Below, one piece after another: positions 1-9,775 of a stretch of DNA of 64,000 nucleotides. The notes under the pieces are model-generated. The model had not been told where the DNA came from. It saw nothing but the letters and a program-made list of their open reading frames with translations, and did no database searches. Origin of the DNA: Cryptomeria japonica (lineage: Eukaryota; Streptophyta; Pinopsida; Cupressales; Cupressaceae). The stretch's first letter is position 1. Each line of letters opens with the position of its first letter. The DNA lies in assembly GCF_030272615.1 (NCBI RefSeq), contig NC_081413.1, forward strand, positions 723,007,649-723,071,648, in the 5' to 3' direction. The translations under genes were made by a program, and so were the position numbers.

Positions 1-941
1 CTTGCCAGCAGCATGGCGACAAGATTCATGCACTGTCACAAAAATTGCAGCCATTCATTACACCATGGCCCTTCTCGCAGTGGGGGCTCGATCTCATTGG
101 GAAAATCCACCCTTCATCTTCCAACGGACATAAATTCATTATCACCGCCACCGAATACTTCACCAAGTGGGTAGAGGCTCTCCCTCTTACTTTCACCACC
201 AGCAAGCAAATATCCAAATTCATCTTGAACTACCTAATCTGCCGATATGGCATCCCAAAAGTTATCATCATAGATAATGGTAAACAATTTAAAAACCAGG
301 ATGTCAAAGAACTCTGCAAAAAATTCAACATCCAACACCACTTCTCCACTCCATATTATCCCCAAGGCAATGGCCAAGCTGAGGCTTCTAATAAAACCTA
401 AATAAAAATCCTCAAAAAGATAGTCAATAAAGTGGGCCATGATTGGCACCTCCAAATCCATCCTGCATTGTGGGCCTACCACACCTCCATCCGTACCCCC
501 ACAGGTGCCACTCCTTATTCCCTAGTATTTGGTTCCAAAGCTATCCTTCCCCTTGAGATCGAGATCCCCTCTCTAAGGGTATCGCTGCAAAACATCCTAC
601 TAGAGGAAGAATACAGAATTGCCCGCTTACAAGAGCTAGAATTGTTAGATGAAAGGCGCCTCAAGGCCTTGAATCATCTCCAGGTATATCAAAACCATCT
701 GCGCATGAGTTATCATAAAAAAGTCAGAACCCAAGAATTCCAAGTTGGTGATCTTGTCCTCATGGAGAATCAGAAAAATCTACAAGAAAGAGAAAAGAAA
801 GGCAAGTTCGAGCCTAATTGTCTTGGACCATATGTAATCACAGCGAAATATGGATCAGGAGCTTATCAATTGGCTACTCCTGAAGGCGATCCTTTGGATG
901 ATCTAATGAATATCATGCACCTCAAAAGGTTTTATGCTTAG
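1..941 (+). pseudogene. Tat-1 integrase, C-terminal two thirds, one nonsense codon
   Basis: This is integrase of a Ty3/gypsy element, which joins element DNA to host DNA in the nucleus. The frame is open from the left edge and starts inside the zinc-binding region (CQQHG). The catalytic core follows: WGLDLIG holds the first Asp, IIDNGK the second, and QAEASNKT the Glu. The tail ends with a GPY/F-type segment (CLGPYVI). A TAA at 399-401 breaks the frame, and the same frame then runs to the natural stop at 939-941. No chromodomain follows. The protein closely parallels Tat-2 integrase at 16080-17275. Confidence 0.9.
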
Positions 942-2047
942 TCCTCAGAAAGTCTTAAATTGTCAAAAAAATTAAAAAATGAGAAAAAAGATCCTGAAAA
1001 AATCGTCACTTTGGTGCAAACCTGGCAAACAAGCACCTTATGATACAAAAAAATAAAAAATAAAAAACCAGAAAAAGAAAGAAAAACAATTCATGGCACT
1101 ATGGGCAAGTATCTTGGTGAAAACCTCTGTGCAGGCGCCAAGGTAAATAACCGGATCCACTATCTATCATGTCGATACTACAAATCATCTGCCATCCAGC
1201 CCACCCATGCACAACATTCCTTCTTTTCTGCCTCCCAATAAAACATGCGTATGATGATGAGTCTTCGCCTAAGTCATGAACAAGAAATGTCCCAGTGAAA
1301 CTAAGCTTTTATGCTTCTGTATAAGCTTCAAGAAGTCTTGAGAAACAATCCCAAGTCCATCCTAGTTCTACTCTTGGCAAGAGGTATCATTTGGTCGCAA
1401 GGAAGAGACTTGTTAGATTTTGTTAGATCTTTTCATATAGGCTTGCATCTTTTGCCCTACAACTGCCACTATTTACGACAGCCTAGGTTCTTCCATATCC
1501 AAGTATGTTATGATAGGTGTATATTGGGGCATATTTCATAGTATGGCATGTTTTGGTTCCTTCTTGTATAAACCGGCAACCTGATACTAGTGTTTATCAA
1601 CACTTACCTTCTCGTGTACAAGAGGTATCGGTGTGTTTGAGGGTTTCCTTGCACGAACCCACAACTTTGTATTAGTGTTTCTTAACACTTGCATTGTTGT
1701 GTGCAAGAAATTCCCGCTTGTCTGCAGAGTCAGTCCACGCCCTATGTTTCTCATGGCATCTTGATTTCTATAATCAGTGTTCCAAGTCACTCAGGGCAAC
1801 ATCAAACTAGGTTGGCTCTCCACATTTGTTGTGCACAAAATCTCACCATCATTCCATCAAATCCTAAACTCAATAATCCCATGGAGTTCTCAATTGCCCC
1901 CATTTTCCTCCGAGGTCTCACATCTCGTATTCTTCTTTCCAAATACCTCACGACTGCTTCATATTTCTTCCTCATTTATCCCTTCCATTCTAATTTTTCT
2001 TCCTCTATTTTTTTTTTCGTTTCCTCACATAATCAATTTTGATTCTA
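942..2047 (+). other. Tat-1 post-pol noncoding region
   Basis: There is no convincing gene here; the short ORFs have no recognisable domain. Near the start (1116-1139) is a short block, GTGAAAACCT followed by CAGGCGC, that recurs at the same place after pol in Tat-2. At about 1583-1625 and 1671-1712 there is an imperfect duplication around AGTGTTT-AACACTT. Unlike Tat-2 and Tat-3, no antisense PMD gene is visible. Confidence 0.6.
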
Positions 2048-2690
2048 ATCATGTCTTATACAACATGAATCCTTCCTGAAACCAGACGTTGTGATCGATC
2101 ATGTCTTATACAGGATGAATCCTTCCTAAAACTAGACATTGTGATTGATCATGTCTTATACAGGATGAATTTTTCCTGAAACCAGATGTTGTGATCTGAT
2201 CATGTCTTATACAGGATGAATCCTTCCTGAAACTAGACATTGTGATCTAATCATGTCTTATACAGGATGAATCTTTCCTAAAACTAGATGTTGTGATCGA
2301 TCATGTCTTATACAGGATGTATCCTTCCTAAAACCAGACGTTGTGATCTGATCATGTCTTATACAGGATGAATCCTTCCTGAAACCAGCCGCTCTGATCA
2401 TGTCTTATACAAGATGAATCCTTCTTGAAACTAGACGTTCATTGTGATCGATCATATCTTATACAGGATGAATCCTTCCTGAAACTAGACGTTGTGATCG
2501 ATCATGTCTTATACAGGATGAATCCTTCCTGAAACCAGACACTCTTATCATGTCTTATATAGGATGAATCCTTCCTGGAACCAGACGTTGTCATCAATCA
2601 TGTCTTATACAGGATGAATCCTTCCTGAAACCAGACACTTTGATCATCTTTGTCTTATACAGGATGATTTCTTCCTCAAACCAGACTGAA
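2048..2690 (+). repeat. Tandem array, about 13 copies of a ~50-bp unit
   Basis: Units carry CATGTCTTATACAGGATGAA, then TCCTTCCTGAAACCAGACG and TTGTGATC. Spacing is about 44-55 bp, with indels between the second half of each unit and the next. The array lies between pol and the 3' LTR of Tat-1. Variable tandem repeats in this position are known for Tat/Ogre-type elements and can seed satellites. Confidence 0.92.
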
Positions 2691-2959
2691 TCTAGATCTT
2701 ATCAATTGAATCGATCAAAAAATTTCAATCTTACCAACCTAAGAAATCAAGCTAATCAAAGAACTTGCTTTTTCATCACATCAAATCTATCGGGACATCA
2801 ATTTTGCAAAACTCCAAAGATCAAATACCTCAATTGATCTCCCGAGGGGGCATCACCATATAGTAATCTATCAATCAAGAGCCGAGGCATCCTATCAAAC
2901 CAATATCAACATCAAAACAAGATTATTCTTTGAATCAATGCATCATCACACCTCGCTTC

Positions 2960-2973
2960 AAAGAGGGGCAAAA
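2960..2973 (+). promoter_or_regulatory. Tat-1 polypurine tract
   Basis: A purine run AAAGAGGGGCAAAA ends directly at the TG that opens the LTR. It would prime plus-strand DNA synthesis. The same tract precedes the Tat-2 3' LTR. Confidence 0.85.
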
Positions 2974-4086
2974 TGTAGACACTTAAAAATAATTATTTTA
3001 ATTATTTTTAATTCCTCACATAATTAATTAATTAATTATGTTAATTAAAATTCTTCTCAATATTAATTAAATATAATTAATATTGTCACTATAGCATATG
3101 ATTGATTTATTTAATAAATCAATCCCTTTCTTTATTCTTCTAAAAAATCAAATCCTCACAAATCTTCCTCTTAGCTAATTAATTTCAATTAATTAGTTAA
3201 CCTACATGATTCCTACAAATCATCTTCTTAATTCATCATTAACCTAATAAATTCTTCTAGAAACTCACTTAACATTATTCTTCTAATTTTTTATTCCCTC
3301 CACTCATTCTCTCTCCTAGTCAAATTCTCCTACAAATATAAATCCCACCTAACATTTCCTCTAATCCCCCTCCTAATGAGTCATTAATGGCTAATCATCA
3401 TGATTAACCACAAAGTCAACTCTTTGTCCTTTCATCCAACCACTAGCTTTAAATGCTCTTTTTCTAGATGAATATAAGATTTTTGAAATCTCACATTCCT
3501 CTAGGCATTTCCCTCTCCCAAGGAATTTTTAATTCCTTTTTATTCTTCTAATCCCCATAATATCCATTTTTGGAGAATTTTTAATTCCTCCAATGCATCT
3601 TGTAGAGTGTAGAGATACGAAATGCCTTTAAGGCATATTTCTTGGTCTCCACACCCTCTCTTGGACCTTGTGTGAGCTCACAAGTAAATCTTAGCCCTTC
3701 ATCTCGTATTCATCCTAGCCATCCGTTTTCCTCTCCTCTTCCTATAAAATTAGGGCTCCATCCTTTCATTCTAAACATCTTGAAATCCAGTAAGCTTATG
3801 CTGCCCTTTTGAGCCCAGGAAATCATCTTGGCAACTTGATCATCTCATCCTTATCATTCATCCTTATCATTTGTGCACAATATTGGAGAGTCATCCACAT
3901 CCAGCAATCAAAAGAGCACATCAAGTGGAGCATTATCAAAGGGTGTCTTCACTTCATCAAGCTCAATCCGAAGGAGAAGGTAAAATAGCAAGGTGAAATG
4001 GTCTTTTAATGATATTTTAGCATTCTGCATGTTTATTCCGTTATGTTTTGATCAGTTTACCTTTCAAATCTGTTTTCCCCTCTTCA
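2974..4086 (+). repeat. Tat-1 3' LTR (1113 bp)
   Basis: The LTR starts TGTAGACACTT after the polypurine tract and ends CCCCTCTTCA where Cop-0 copia coding sequence begins. The first few hundred bases are rich in TTAATTAA-like words. A TATA-like box (TATAAAAT) lies at 3743-3750. The solo LTR at 51090-52356 belongs to the same family in the opposite orientation. Confidence 0.88.
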
Positions 4087-5165
4087 AGTTTTTTTCTCAT
4101 CTATTTCCTCAACATCTAAATCGTAAGCAGAATTAATAGAAAGCAAAAATCTAATGGATGTCATTTTTGCAAAAGGAGAAAATATCTCACCATAATCAAC
4201 ACTCTCAACTTGACAATAGCCTTTCGCAACCAACCTTTCTTTATACTTCTCAATGCTTCGATCTGAACCAATATTTTTCTTGAACACCTATTTACAACCA
4301 AGAGGTTTTTGTCCTTCAAGCAAATGTACAAGATCCCATGTATCATTCTTTTTCAAAGATTCCATTTCTTCTTCCATATCAATCTTCCAAGATTCTGCAT
4401 CATTCATACCTAATGCCTCTTCTATAGATCTAGGTTCATCCACATTAGTATTCAAAGAAAAATATATATCTCCCATCATTAAGTGAATACATTTCAGGTG
4501 GTTGTCTATGTCTTGTAAATCTTCGAACAAGCTGAGTTGGAGGTTCTTCCTTCTCTTCTAAAGATTGATAACTAGATGAGCTTTCCTCAACTTCTTGCCT
4601 ATCAAGTGGTCTCAATTCAATTCTTTCAGGCATAGAAGGGAATTGAATCACATCTTCATGTTTAGTCTGTTCTGGCTGCAATGTAATAGAAGGAGACATA
4701 ATTTATCTAAAAATAACACTTCTACTATGAATTACCTTTTGTGCAACAAGGTCCCAAAGCTTGTATCCTTTCACAACATAACTATAATCGGTGAAGACAC
4801 ATTTCGTAGCCTTGTTCTCCAACTTTTTTTCTTCTCCTTTGGCACACGTGCATATGCCTCGACACCAAAAACTTTAATATGTCTCAATGAAGGCTTGTGA
4901 CCCAACCATGCTTCCATAGGCATTTTATCAACAAGAGTTGATGTAGGAGACTTGTTAATCAAGTAGCAAGTAGTGGCAATGACTTCAGCGCAAAACTTTT
5001 ATTCTAGACCAGCACCACTTAGCATACTCCTAGCCTTCTTCATCAGTGTCATGTTCATTCTTTCTGCAATTCCATCCTGCTGTGAAGGATACATAGTTGT
5101 CTTATGTCTGTTAATACCACAATCTTTATGTCATCTCTAAAATTCATCTTAATAACAATATATCA
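4087..5165 (-). pseudogene. Cop-0: Ty1/copia pol relic (integrase end to start of RT)
   Basis: This is a decayed piece of a Ty1/copia polyprotein, read from about 5165 down to 4087. First comes the integrase end around 5020-5165 (QQDGIAERMN). Next, at 4771-4962, comes the post-core segment (NKSPTSTLVDKMPMEAW, then HIKVFG). At 4084-4530 is the start of the copia-type RT (SWKIDMEEEMESLKKNDTW, then YKERLVAKGYCQ). Several stops and frameshifts interrupt it. Tat-1 truncates it at 4086 inside the RT, and Tat-3 truncates it on the other side. It is probably the oldest element here. Its outer boundary near 5165 is uncertain. Confidence 0.85.
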
Positions 5166-5257
5166 ATTAGAAATCAAAGGGAAATCACAAATCTCTATCT
5201 AATCAAAGGATTCTAACAAACAAACAATGAAATAACACAATCAAGCAAAATAGGAAT
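5166..5257 (-). repeat. Tat-3 3' LTR, terminal stub
   Basis: If Tat-2 and one copy of its GGAAT duplication are removed, this stretch continues the Tat-3 LTR at 23606-24710. The true LTR end is not fixed: Cop-0-like codons seem to reach about 5148-5165, while the only TG that would give a CA end on the minus strand is at 5228. Confidence 0.5.
5253..5257. repeat. Tat-2 target site duplication, left copy (GGAAT)
   Basis: GGAAT precedes the 5' LTR here and follows the 3' LTR at 23606-23610. This perfect 5-bp direct repeat proves that both LTRs belong to one insertion. Confidence 0.93.
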
Positions 5258-6688
5258 TGTAGACGTATAAAAATGACCATATTCCTAAATGAATATTTTA
5301 TGTTCATTTCTCTATTTAATTAAATCCAATTTAATTAAATTACCCACATTCTTCTATTTAAATTAAGTAAATTACTCAATTTATTTAAATTAAATTCACT
5401 AGACTTCTTTTTACCATTTAATGAATAAATCATTTTATTTAATTAAATCCCTTCTATCCACTTTTAATTAAATTCAAATTTAATTAAAAAGTTTATCCTA
5501 AATTGAATAAATCTAATTTATTTGATTGCAACCAAATTGAATTAAATTAACTTTATTCCAATTAGATCCTATTATCCCTCCATCCACTTGCAAAATCCTA
5601 CATCTCCCACTTGCTTCCTAAACCCTATTCCTAATTTCTTCTAGACCCTTCTAATCACTTCTAAATTAACCTAACCCATCTTCTAAACTTTGTCACATCC
5701 CTAAACAAAGGGAAGTCACTTCTCAAACCCTCAAAGTCTTCAATAACCATTAAAGGCTCCAAGTCTCCAACAACTTTCTCTTACAAACCATTAATGGTTA
5801 ACTCAACCCTCTAGCATGATTAGAGACTTTCTCTAAACTCAACCTCCATATAACCCAAGGGTCTCATCAAGCATTCATTTCTTTGACCATGGTTATCCCT
5901 TAATCATTTGCACAAGAGTTTATCCTTGGATTAAAACTTAATCCAATGGGTAATCTTAACTTAAGCTTGACCCTTACCCTCTAGATAACCATGAGGTCTT
6001 CTCAGGCATTTAATGTCTTCAACCCCTTTTCTCAACCAGTCTTATGTTGACATTTGTCACCATTTCATTGGTGCAAATTGCAAACATGGATTCCCAACTT
6101 TCAAACTCAACCCTTGATTAACTCTTTCAATCCTGACCATCCATTGCCCTATTTTTGCTATAAATAGAGCTCTCATCCCTCCATTTTCATCATCCAAGTT
6201 TTTAGTATCATACTTATGCTCAAATACATTCAAGCTTTCATATACCATTTATGCTCATCATTTAGCCTCTCTTTAAAATAGAAATTAATCTAATATGCAT
6301 TTTAGAGTATTTCTATTATCATTAGCTTAAATCATTAACTAATATAGTATGCTAGGATAGTTTGTTTACTACCTTGTCATCTTATAGTTAGTTTATTGCA
6401 TTTGTAGCATCATGCATAGCTTAGGATGCATCTCATATTAAATCACCAAAAATCATCCCTCGTTCTTGCATTTACCATCCAAAACCATTTTGCTCAGTGA
6501 TCTGAGAGAAAAAACATTCGTTTGAGGGACCGTATAAGATAGAGAACCGTAGGACCAACCTTGGGAAGCTGAGTGATACTTCATTACTCCATAGATTGCA
6601 CCAAGAAGTCCTGTGAGTGTGTGAGCAAGGCTCCATAGAGCTTCATTTTTGCATTTTAAGTTCTATTGACCCGCTTTTCCCGCATACA
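5258..6688 (+). repeat. Tat-2 5' LTR (1431 bp)
   Basis: It runs from TGTAGACGTATAAAAATG to CCCGCATACA. The first ~350 bp is dense in TTTAATTAAATT words. It matches 22146-23605 almost base for base. Confidence 0.96.
6159..6166 (+). promoter_or_regulatory. TATA box of Tat-2 5' LTR
   Basis: TATAAATA in a GCTATAAATAGAGC context is a typical plant core promoter box. It is conserved at 23074-23081 in the 3' LTR. Transcription would start a few tens of bases downstream and define the R region. Confidence 0.7.
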
Positions 6689-6712
6689 TTTCTGACGCCC
6701 ACCGTGGGGCTC
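6689..6712 (+). promoter_or_regulatory. Tat-2 primer-binding region
   Basis: The sequence directly after the LTR, TTTCTGACGCCCACCGTGGG, is where the minus-strand tRNA primer should anneal. The GCCC/GGGGC arms are also partly self-complementary. I cannot assign the tRNA by eye. Confidence 0.6.
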
Positions 6713-6775
6713 TACCCCATATATCTAATCGGTTTTGAAATATATCCACTTTTGCAGGTCCATGGAAAATAAAAA

Positions 6776-7032
6776 TCAGCGCGTGGGAATCATTCCCTAG
6801 CGCATCCAGTTCCCTGTTCAGTGCGTGGGGTCCATCCCCTAGCACATAAAGTCCATTTATCAGCGCATAAGAATACTAATTTTTCTTGTAGGTTTCAACG
6901 CGAGAGAAAAATAGAGCAGCGTCTCTAGAACACAGAGTAGCGTATCCCGAAGACAGTATAGTGCATCACTGATTTATTTTAGCGCATTACTATGATTTTG
7001 TAGCGCGTACAGTTTGTTCTGTAGCGCATCAC
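6776..7032 (+). repeat. Leader motif cluster 1: TAGCGCRT words
   Basis: About 12 occurrences of TAGCGCAT/TAGCGCGT or close variants occur in about 250 bp, roughly every 20 bp. Variants differ mainly by CG to TG or CA, as expected from decay of methylated CpG. The sequence between words is not repeated, so this is not a simple tandem repeat. Confidence 0.8.
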
Positions 7033-8525
7033 AGACCGAAATAAGAAAAACAAACATTGTAATCGATAGATAGAAATTAGACTTGTAGAAGTCCACCAAG
7101 GTATCTAACTGGTTATTTTGCAGGTTTCTAACAACTTCATTGCAGATAGGAGCTTCATCTTAAAATTAATATAGTTAGATTTTTACTAACTTACCTAGGT
7201 TAGTTTAAAAATTTGATTTTCTTTTCTTAAAATTGAACTCACCTTGTTTTTAGGCTATAAAAAGAACCACTATCAAAAATTTTCTTGCTTTCATAGGAGA
7301 AAACCTTTATTTTAGGCTCTAAAAAAGAACAACACAAACTTTTCTTTTTGCAAACTTAGCTCTAAAAAGAACCTCACCATCCTTTGGTGTATAAAAGGAT
7401 TCATTTTTAAAATTTTGCAAAGGAAAGAACCTCACTTATGAAGTTTTGTTCAAAATCAAAAGAGGGAAGTTATTCCCCTAAATTTCAATTTTCTTTTGTT
7501 GACCACATCGATAAATTTGCTTTGTTGACCAGATTCTTTCACTAGATTAAATAATCATTGCTTTGAGGAACTAAAAGGAACACCATGCTTTTCTTGGAGC
7601 AACATCTCCAAGTAGAGGTTAGGAAATCACTAAATTGAAGGTTTAAAAAGAATTTTTGATTGCCTTGAATCGAAAGAGGAAGGTATATGCTCTCCCCTTA
7701 ACTAGGTGATCAAAAAGCCAGACCTTTCTTAAAAAGATTTATTTCCTTCAAAACATTTACATCCTTTAGCAGGCCTGCCTTCCCGAGGAGTTGAAATCAA
7801 CTCTTAAAGTCGTTTATGACCGGTGTGAAGGGAATGACCTAAGTGGGGAACGACTTTGACACCAAGTATTCCAACCCACTATAATCAAAAGTGAAAAGTG
7901 ATGAAAGTCCTTTTCAACGGTTGCGCGCAACGATTAGCCTTCCCCCAGTATCCTTGAGATACGTAAAGCCTTTGTTCTAAAGGTTGGGAAGCCTTCTAGG
8001 GGAGTTTATCACTGACGGCCGAACAGGAAGCCTGATTACGAGCCATAGAAATAGAAACTTTGAACTGAGTCAGTAACCAGACATTTATAACATCATAGTG
8101 CAAGGGTGGGGAAGAATTGCCCCCAAGATTACTCACCATATATCTCCCAAGATAACTACTCAACTATGAAGCAATTCGCTTTGGGTTAATTTCTAGCAAA
8201 AGGCAAAAAAATGGGCACCCTCTAGGGGGTGACATGGCTGTTTGAGCTGACAGAGTATCAAGACTAGTGGGCTATGATGTTATTTATGACCTTTGAATAA
8301 AGAGTTTTTCTAAAGTGTATTATTCATATCCAAACCTGTTAAAACATTGGGGATTTGAACACATCCTTGCAGAACATACACTTTTTGTTAGATTAGGCAA
8401 AATGGTTGTACTTTTCATGCTGTGCTTACATTTATTACTTCAAAAAATCATCCATCTAAACTGAAAAACTCACAATCAAAACCAAAAATTGCAGAAAAAC
8501 CAACTGAAGGAAAAATCAGTGCATA

Positions 8526-8902
8526 TTAGCGCGTGAGGACAACTCCTTAGCACGTAGGGTATTTCAGTTAGCGCATCAAACCATCTAGTTAGCGCGTCTG
8601 TTCCAAACAGTAACATTTTATCCTAAAATCAAAATAGTGTTAAAATATTTAGCGCATCAGAGAAACAGTCTAGCGTGTGGAAGCATCAGCTTAGCATGTA
8701 GAAACCAAAAATTAGCACATCAGGTTTAAAAGTTAGCGTGTCACAGACCCAGGTTAGCGCGTAACTTTTTAAACAGGCAGAAAACAAATTTTGAACAGTC
8801 AAATCTTTAGTGCGTGTCTGGGGGCAGCCTAGTGCGTGTGGTCATTCTTTTAGCACGTGGAGTAATTTTGGTAGCGCATTTCGTCTCTGTTTTGGTGCAT
8901 GA
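8526..8902 (+). repeat. Leader motif cluster 2: TAGCGCRT words
   Basis: About 15 words of the same type and orientation as the first cluster lie within ~375 bp (for example at 8528, 8569, 8590, 8651, 8754 and 8871). They include TAGCACGT and TAGTGCGT decay forms. Confidence 0.8.
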
Positions 8903-9318
8903 CCAAAAACATATAGACAGGGGGCAAAATAGTGAGGAATTTTAAATTTTTTTGAAAACATTTTTAGAAGCCTCTTTTCATCAGCATCAATTTTCATCAA
9001 AACGGAGTAATGAAAACAAGAATTTAAAAGCTATTTCTTGAGCCAAATTTGTGTCAAAACAAACGTTGTAAAAATCCAAAACTGATCGCACGGTAAAACA
9101 TATCTATCTTCTCATAATCCGGAAACATCATCATAAGTATCAACAAAATCCTTTACCATCTTACGGATTTCATCTAAAAAACACTTGTTTAACAATTTCA
9201 GGTTGTCAAATCAAGTCTCCATATCGGGAGGCTTTTATCCATATCATTTGGCACACTTTATCGTGAAGGGGCATCTAAACGTGAAGGGGCATCTAAACCT
9301 TCATTTTTGATAGAGTAA

Positions 9319-9774
9319 GACTTGAAATTTTCCAAACAAGATCAACTGAATCCAAACAAATCAAAGGAAACCATTGATCACTCATGCATGACTAATCCCC
9401 ATATTCTGAGAAGAAAGAACCTTTATCGTAACATCACGTTGAAGAAACAACAACCTAGTTTTTCCAAATTCATCAAGAGAAATAAGTTTTTATACATCAA
9501 TCGTCAACTCTTCAAATCTCATCGGGTATTCCTTCATCACGTCAAGCGTTATATCCAAAACAAATCCAACGAATTTGACAAAGAGCCTTTAAAAACAAGA
9601 GCATATTGTCAAAAGTCTGCTTTTAATCAAATCATAAACCACGGAGGAAAGATCAATCTGACATTCTTGCCCGATGAGTGTATCACTTATAACACACCTC
9701 GACCAGAACCACCCACTCCCGAGAAACATATCAACGAGGATTTTGTCCCCTTCGTCACTGAAAGTTTCTACTAA
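9319..9774 (+). CDS. Small ORF upstream of gag, unknown function
   Basis: An open frame of about 150 codons follows a TAA at 9316-9318. The first ATG in frame is at 9388. It ends with TAA at 9772-9774, one base before the gag ATG at 9776. The N-terminal two thirds is rich in Lys, Arg and His; the C-terminal end is acidic with a PRPEPPTPEKH segment. I recognise no domain. Ogre-type elements carry an extra ORF before gag, so this may be a counterpart. It may also be an accidental opening, but the close fit to the gag start argues against chance. Confidence 0.45.
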   Translation, partial: DLKFSKQDQLNPNKSKETIDHSCMTNPHILRRKNLYRNITLKKQQPSFSKFIKRNKFLYINRQLFKSHRVFLHHVKRYIQNKSNEFDKEPLKTRAYCQKSAFNQIINHGGKINLTFLPDECITYNTPRPEPPTPEKHINEDFVPFVTESFY

Positions 9775-9775
9775 A

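Larger units (their letters stand above)
1..4086 (+). mobile_element. Tat-1: 3' part of a Ty3/gypsy Tat-type LTR retrotransposon
   Basis: The element enters from the left edge in the middle of integrase. In order it holds the integrase end, about 2 kb of noncoding 3' region with a tandem array, a polypurine tract and one LTR of 1113 bp. Tat assignment is inferred from close similarity to the integrase of Tat-2, which carries a second RNase H. The LTR is inserted in copia relic Cop-0. The 5-bp target duplication cannot be checked because the left end is outside the window. Confidence 0.9.
6689..9318 (+). other. Tat-2 long 5' leader, no convincing ORF
   Basis: About 2.6 kb lies between the LTR and the first ORF. 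It contains two clusters of a TAGCGCAT-like motif (separate entries) and AT-rich text with recurring AAAGAACCTCAC-like phrases around 7250-7440. No open frame of note or known domain is visible. Long leaders are usual in large Tat/Ogre elements. Confidence 0.7.

Noticed and set aside
1311-2079. Several small ORFs on both strands after Tat-1 pol
   Set aside because: No domain, no homologue in Tat-2 or Tat-3, and the length is expected by chance in this region.
2048-2690. Regular repeats resembling a CRISPR array
   Set aside because: Units are contiguous and degenerate, without unique spacers, and lie in a plant retrotransposon 3' region.
6057-6248. Minus-strand 63-codon ORF present almost identically at 22972-23163
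   Set aside because: It is duplicated only because both copies lie in the two LTRs of Tat-2; no coding signal.
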